Source: Mangrovibacterium diazotrophicum (GTDB lineage: Bacteria > Bacteroidota > Bacteroidia > Bacteroidales > Prolixibacteraceae). Taken from it: DNA of 64,000 bases. Under the pieces are notes generated by a model. The model searched no databases, had not been told where the DNA came from, and saw only the letters and a program-made list of their open reading frames with translations. Each line of letters opens with the position of its first letter. Position 1 is the stretch's first letter. Made by a program: the position numbers and the translations under genes. Shown here one piece after another: positions 60,084 through 64,000 of the stretch. The DNA is taken from positions 2,529,320-2,593,319 of the forward strand of contig NZ_RAPN01000001.1 in assembly GCF_003610535.1 (NCBI RefSeq), in the 5' to 3' direction.

Positions 60084-62501
60084 TTATTCGGTCTCACCTG
60101 CGACATACTTTTTCAACCACTGATCCTGCTCCCAAAGCACGTGCAAAATACTTTCCTTGGCAGCATAGCCGTGACTTTCCTTGGGTAGCATCACCAATCG
60201 AACAGTTGCCCCGAGTCCTTTCAATGCATTGAAATAACGTTCGCTCTGCATGGGGTAAGTGCCGGAATTATTATCAGCCTCACCGTGAATCATCAGCAAG
60301 GGATATTTCATTTTATCGGCGTGCATAAACGGCGACATTTCATAATACACTTCAGGTGCTTCCCAGTAATTACGCTCTTCACCCTGGAAGCCAAACGGAG
60401 TCAGTGTCCGGTTGTAGGCACCGCTTCGGGCAATACCTGCCGCAAAAAGGTCGGAATGTGTCAGCAAATTGGCGACCATAAACGCGCCATAACTGTGTCC
60501 TCCAACTGCCACTTTTGTGCAGTCGATATAGCCCAGGCTGTCCACTGCATCGATTGCTGCCTTTGCATTAGATACCAATTGCTCAATATACGTATCATTC
60601 GGCTCCTCGTCTCCCTCTCCTACGATCGGGAACGACGCGTCGTCCAAAACAGCGTAACCTTTGGTCAGCCATAAAATCGGCGATCCGTAGTACGGGTAGG
60701 TAAATTCATTGGGATTGCTCGTCGTTTGCCCGGCACTGGCCCGGTCCTTAAACTCGCGCGGATATGCCCACATCAACATGGGTAATTTTTTACCACTTGC
60801 CCGATCATAACCGGCCGGTAAGTACAAGGTCCCGGAAAGCTCAAGCCCATCGGCCCGCTTGTATTTGATGACTTCCTTGTAAACTCCCTCAATACTTTTA
60901 AACGGATTCTGGAAGAAGGTAATTTGCTCCGGTTTGCTTGACTTCAGCCGACGGAAAAAGTAGTTTGGATATTCTGTTGGCGACTCAATGCGGACAACCA
61001 ACCGTTTCAACGCCACATCGAAATCGAGAATACTCTCCACCTTGTCTTTTAGCTCCGATTGATACAGGCGTGTTGTTGTCTTCGTTTTCAAATTCACTTT
61101 ATCCAGAAAAGGAAATTGTCCCTCGGCTGTATAACCAGCACCGGTTAAAAATGCATTGTCCTTATCCAATGCCAGAATTTCCCGATTGAATTGATTCCGA
61201 TTGGTCACAAATCGTCCCGGATCGCTGTATACGTCCTGGTAGTTCCGATCGAACAACACGATCGGTTGCTGCGCCGCGTCAGAAGGATTGAACACATAAG
61301 TCTTCGTATTCCGGTTATTTCTCCAATAGTCGGTGGCAATAGCAAGCTGGTCATTGCCCCAGACAATTCCACTGTAACGGTTGATTGTTTTCAACAAGCT
61401 TTTCGCTTCGTCGGAAAAAGGAGCATCAAGCTCAAAAACTTCATCCCGAAATTCCACCTCTTTCTCAGGATCTCCACCATCCAACGCAACTGCATAAATT
61501 AAACTAGCCGGCTTGTCTGCCCGCCAGCTTAAATCGCGCATACCGGCTCGGCAAGCCATAAATCCCTGCGGCAGCTCTTCCAAAAGGGGAACTTCCAATA
61601 CCGTCTTCACCAATTCTCCGTCGCTGGTATAAATTGTACTAATTTCAGGGAAACGACTGTAAGGAACGATGTAAGAAAATGGCTTTTCAACCCGACTTAC
61701 AAGAACGTAACCGCCATCCGGTGAAAAACGAATATTATCATACATCGCTGTTGGCAACCACTTTGTTTCGGTACCATCCAAATCGACTTTTACAATTTCC
61801 GACAAAGCCAGTTGCTCGAAATTGAATTCATCATTCGGATTTTTCAGCAGATCCTGATAAGTGCGGTTTTGTGCTTTCTGCCCTTCATTTTCAGAAACCG
61901 TCGGTCCTGTTGGAACAACAAGCTTAGTATCGATCAATGGCTTCCGATCCGAGGGAACCGTTTTTAAAAGCAGCGCGTGGCTATCAGCAAACCAATTAAT
62001 CACATCTCCCAAATTGGCATTCACCGGAAGTGTACTGAGCTGCTTCGCTGTTGCTGACTGAACATCCAACAACCAAAGCGTAACAACATCGTCGCCGGTA
62101 TTGGTAAAAGCGATGTAGTGTTGATCCGGTGACCACACAAAATTTGTAAGGCGTGCATCCTCAGGCAGCCCCTCAACATCCCTGACCGCTTGATCCTTCC
62201 CGACTAAATGCTGAACTTTCAAATTATTGTAGTAGGTAACCCGACTTCCGATATTCGTTTTCGGATTAATGCGCAAGCCCGCTAAGCGCAATTCTTCTTC
62301 TGATAATTCTTTTATTGACTTGTAACTGTCGCGGTAACGAAATACAATCCATTCCCGTTCGTTGTCCATTGACACGAGAGGAGCCCGTGGAACATCAATC
62401 AAATCCAGAATTGCTTTGTCCGGTTTTTGATAACTTATATCTTCCTGTGCCTGAACCGCAACACAGAGAATCACAAAGAATAGTAGCAAAAATGTTTTCA
62501 T
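60084..62501 (-). CDS. secreted S9 family (prolyl oligopeptidase-type) peptidase
   Basis: An 805-aa serine peptidase with a signal peptide (MKTFLLLFFVILCVAVQAQ). Residues about 30-540 form a beta-propeller (WSPDQHYIAFTNTGDD, IRFSPDGGYVLVSR). The C-terminal alpha/beta-hydrolase domain has the nucleophile elbow GGHSYGAF (Ser670), the acid in HGEADNNSGTYPMQS and His in PKESHGYAAKES, with MLMWAYPREF near the oxyanion hole. Homologues include glutamyl or dipeptidyl endopeptidases of plant and bacterial type; cleavage specificity is not readable. Periplasmic peptide breakdown is likely. Monocistronic. Confidence 0.92.
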   Translation of the reverse strand: MKTFLLLFFVILCVAVQAQEDISYQKPDKAILDLIDVPRAPLVSMDNEREWIVFRYRDSYKSIKELSEEELRLAGLRINPKTNIGSRVTYYNNLKVQHLVGKDQAVRDVEGLPEDARLTNFVWSPDQHYIAFTNTGDDVVTLWLLDVQSATAKQLSTLPVNANLGDVINWFADSHALLLKTVPSDRKPLIDTKLVVPTGPTVSENEGQKAQNRTYQDLLKNPNDEFNFEQLALSEIVKVDLDGTETKWLPTAMYDNIRFSPDGGYVLVSRVEKPFSYIVPYSRFPEISTIYTSDGELVKTVLEVPLLEELPQGFMACRAGMRDLSWRADKPASLIYAVALDGGDPEKEVEFRDEVFELDAPFSDEAKSLLKTINRYSGIVWGNDQLAIATDYWRNNRNTKTYVFNPSDAAQQPIVLFDRNYQDVYSDPGRFVTNRNQFNREILALDKDNAFLTGAGYTAEGQFPFLDKVNLKTKTTTRLYQSELKDKVESILDFDVALKRLVVRIESPTEYPNYFFRRLKSSKPEQITFFQNPFKSIEGVYKEVIKYKRADGLELSGTLYLPAGYDRASGKKLPMLMWAYPREFKDRASAGQTTSNPNEFTYPYYGSPILWLTKGYAVLDDASFPIVGEGDEEPNDTYIEQLVSNAKAAIDAVDSLGYIDCTKVAVGGHSYGAFMVANLLTHSDLFAAGIARSGAYNRTLTPFGFQGEERNYWEAPEVYYEMSPFMHADKMKYPLLMIHGEADNNSGTYPMQSERYFNALKGLGATVRLVMLPKESHGYAAKESILHVLWEQDQWLKKYVAGETE

Positions 62502-62664
62502 TAATTATTGTTTTTTGAATTCATAGGATAATATCTTTTCAGAAATTGTCGCCTCTCAAAAGACCAAAACACGAATTAGACAACAACCAAAAAGCTAGAT
62601 TGGACGAATCCTCACATAAATAAAGACACACTTTGCATGAAAAAGGGACAGATTTGTCAAAAAA

Positions 62665-63327
62665 TTACCATCGAATTCTTTCAATTCCCTTTTCTGTCAG
62701 AAATTCGTTGGCTCTGCTGAAGTGTTTATTGCCGAAAAAACCACGGCTAGCCGATAGTGGCGAAGGGTGAACAGATGTCAATACCAGATGTTTGTTGCGG
62801 TCGATAAATTCCCCTTTCCGGATGGCATAGCTCCCCCATAAAATAAAGACAACATTCTCTTTGGTCTCGTTGATTCGATGAATTACAGCGTCGGTGAAAT
62901 CTTCCCAGCCTTTTTTCTGATGCGAGCCTGCCTGATGTGCTCGAACTGTCAGCGTTGCGTTTAAAAGTAGAACGCCTTGTTTGGCCCAATCGGTGAGATT
63001 ACCCGAAGCTGGAATCGGTTTATCCACATCTCCTTTCAACTCCTTAAAAATGTTGCGCAGGCTGGGAGGAAAGTCAACCCCGTCATTCACCGAAAAACAG
63101 AGTCCGTGCGCCTGCCCCGGTCCATGATAGGGATCTTGCCCGAGGATGACCACCTTCAACTGATCGAAGGAGCACTGATCAAAGGCATTGAAGATTAGCT
63201 TTGCCGGCGGATAAACCGTGTGCGAACGATACTCCTGATGCACAAACTCGGTGAGTTTTTCAAAATACGGTTTCTCAAATTCATCGGCTAGTACAGCCTT
63301 CCAGCTTTCTTCAATTTTAACATCCAT
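62665..63327 (-). CDS. ung: uracil-DNA glycosylase
   Basis: A 220-aa family 1 UDG that removes uracil from DNA. The water-activating loop is [22 protein letters not shown] with catalytic Asp65. The uracil-binding region is LLLNATLTV, the uracil-specific Asn region is [10 protein letters not shown], and the minor-groove intercalation loop is [17 protein letters not shown] with His catalytic residue. Length is normal. Transcribed alone, downstream of a repeat-bearing intergenic region and the ruvC gene. Confidence 0.97.
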   Translation of the reverse strand: MDVKIEESWKAVLADEFEKPYFEKLTEFVHQEYRSHTVYPPAKLIFNAFDQCSFDQLKVVILGQDPYHGPGQAHGLCFSVNDGVDFPPSLRNIFKELKGDVDKPIPASGNLTDWAKQGVLLLNATLTVRAHQAGSHQKKGWEDFTDAVIHRINETKENVVFILWGSYAIRKGEFIDRNKHLVLTSVHPSPLSASRGFFGNKHFSRANEFLTEKGIERIRW

Positions 63328-63502
63328 GGGCTAATTGCTTGTTTATTGCGGTGCACTAAAATAAAAGATTTGTTTGGACGAGGCAAGCAATAGGTAGCCA
63401 CAAGTAAAAAGCCTGAAGCGGCAAGAGATGCCATTGGTAGTCATAATTATTTGTAGTGTAGCGTTCTGTAAGCAACAAGCGACTAGTAACCAGCAACCAG
63501 AA
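63328..63502. repeat. intergenic region with degenerate heptanucleotide units
   Basis: Four in-phase units AACAAGC, GACTAGT, AACCAGC, AACCAGA at 63474-63501 match the array near 30.3 kb. A weaker block with AG at the fifth and sixth base (AGGTAGC, CACAAGT, AAAAAGC, CTGAAGC, GGCAAGA) runs from 63392 to 63426. No gene is seen. Confidence 0.55.
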
Positions 63503-64000
63503 TCACTTCACTCTTCCGGGGTTCTTCTTCACAAAGTCTCCCCAGCCTTTGTATTCAGCTTTGGCGATTGGATTTTTCATTTGCAGGTAGTGACAAACGG
63601 CCACCGCTACCGCATCGGTCGCATCCAGCTCCGGCGGAAGGTTGTCAATCTTCATGGTGTTTTTCAGGAAATAGGCAACTTGCTCTTTGGCTGCCCGTCC
63701 CATACCGGTGATTGCCTGTTTCACCTTCAGCGGTGCGTATTCAAAAACAGGAATGTCGCGCTGCAGGGCGAGTCCCATCACGATTCCCTGCGCACGTCCC
63801 AGCTTCAACATAGCCTGAATATCCTTTCCGTAGAACGGTGATTCGATGGCCAGTTCATCCGGCAAATATTCCTCAATCAGGGCCTGTGTGCGAATAAAAA
63901 TATGCTTCAGCCGGAGGTAGTGATTGTCGTAACCTTTTGTTTTGACAACCCCGACATGAAGGATTTTCGGTTTATTATCTTTCACCTCAATCAAGCCATA
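63503..64000 (-). CDS. ruvC: crossover junction endodeoxyribonuclease RuvC, 5'-truncated by window edge
   Basis: The minus frame is open to the window edge and reads YGLIEVKDNKPKILHVG at its visible start, so the N-terminal GIDPGT segment with the first catalytic Asp lies outside. Visible are LAIESPFYGKDIQAMLKLGRAQG (second acidic Glu and the Holliday-junction helix), YAPLKVKQAITGMGRAAKEQVA (K-Q-A-x-x-G-x-G-x-A-x-K-x-Q motif), and LDATDAVAVAVCHY (C-terminal catalytic Asp pair). It resolves Holliday junctions made by RuvAB. About 166 residues are present out of about 185. Confidence 0.95.
   Translation of the reverse strand, partial: YGLIEVKDNKPKILHVGVVKTKGYDNHYLRLKHIFIRTQALIEEYLPDELAIESPFYGKDIQAMLKLGRAQGIVMGLALQRDIPVFEYAPLKVKQAITGMGRAAKEQVAYFLKNTMKIDNLPPELDATDAVAVAVCHYLQMKNPIAKAEYKGWGDFVKKNPGRVK

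Overview
The window looks like a chromosomal segment of a Bacteroidota bacterium, probably near the Marinilabiliales/Prolixibacteraceae (order-level placement is inference). Signs of this are the many TAnnTTTG -7 promoter elements, the general lack of Shine-Dalgarno sequences, a TonB-dependent receptor with an N-terminal carboxypeptidase-regulatory-like domain, a fused SecDF, BACON and DUF4919-type secreted proteins, and a KMSKQ-type valyl-tRNA synthetase. Base composition is moderate. Accessory-looking, AT-richer patches lie around 23.9-25.6 kb and 32.5-33.5 kb.

Layout. 0-7.4 kb: the start of a tRNA methyltransferase gene (cut by the window edge), a 66-aa membrane peptide, a TonB receptor paired with a beta-propeller phytase, and two secreted or lipoprotein unknowns. 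7.4-11 kb (minus): lipid kinase and LTA-synthase-like phosphoglycerol transferase in a coupled operon, then a TIGR02757 protein. 11.4-17 kb (plus): valS, a glutamine synthetase and glmM. 17.2-22.8 kb: an efflux operon of adaptor, MacB-like permease, TolC and a second adaptor, with no ATPase. 22.9-26.8 kb: mdh, a leucine-rich-repeat lipoprotein, a retropepsin-like protein and a small membrane protein just ahead of secDF. 30.4-32.5 kb: tatA, a Na+/Ca2+ antiporter and a LolD-type ATPase. 32.5-37.4 kb: a glycosyltransferase killed by one stop codon, alanine dehydrogenase, an aminotransferase, a DUF4919 protein and two tiny proteins. 37.7-46.9 kb: recQ, tatC-lptB, tRNA-Leu(TAG), tig, clpP-clpX and fetAB. 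47-52.7 kb: hydrolase, rmuC, an outer-membrane barrel, HIT-greA and small unknowns. 52.7-64 kb: ahcY, ribF, a cysteine-less TlpA-like lipoprotein, lpxH-fabH-like, a DEAD-box helicase, an S9 peptidase, ung and the 3' part of ruvC (cut by the window edge).

Most genes are housekeeping: protein export (secDF, tatA, tatC), envelope building (glmM, lptB, lpxH, LolD), protein quality control (tig, clpP, clpX), DNA repair (recQ, rmuC, ung, ruvC) and central metabolism (mdh, ald, glutamine synthetase, ahcY, ribF). The receptor-phytase pair suggests phosphate scavenging from inositol phosphates.

The points most worth a second look are: (i) a 19-bp terminator between tig and clpP whose left arm contains a promoter -7 element, so that only read-through RNA could form the full hairpin; (ii) an unrecognised 140-aa membrane protein directly before secDF, placed like known translocation-monitoring arrest peptides; (iii) degenerate heptanucleotide arrays in three intergenic regions; (iv) competing inverted repeats upstream of valS; and (v) several familiar folds that have lost their cofactor or catalytic residues (a Rieske-like and a TlpA-like protein).
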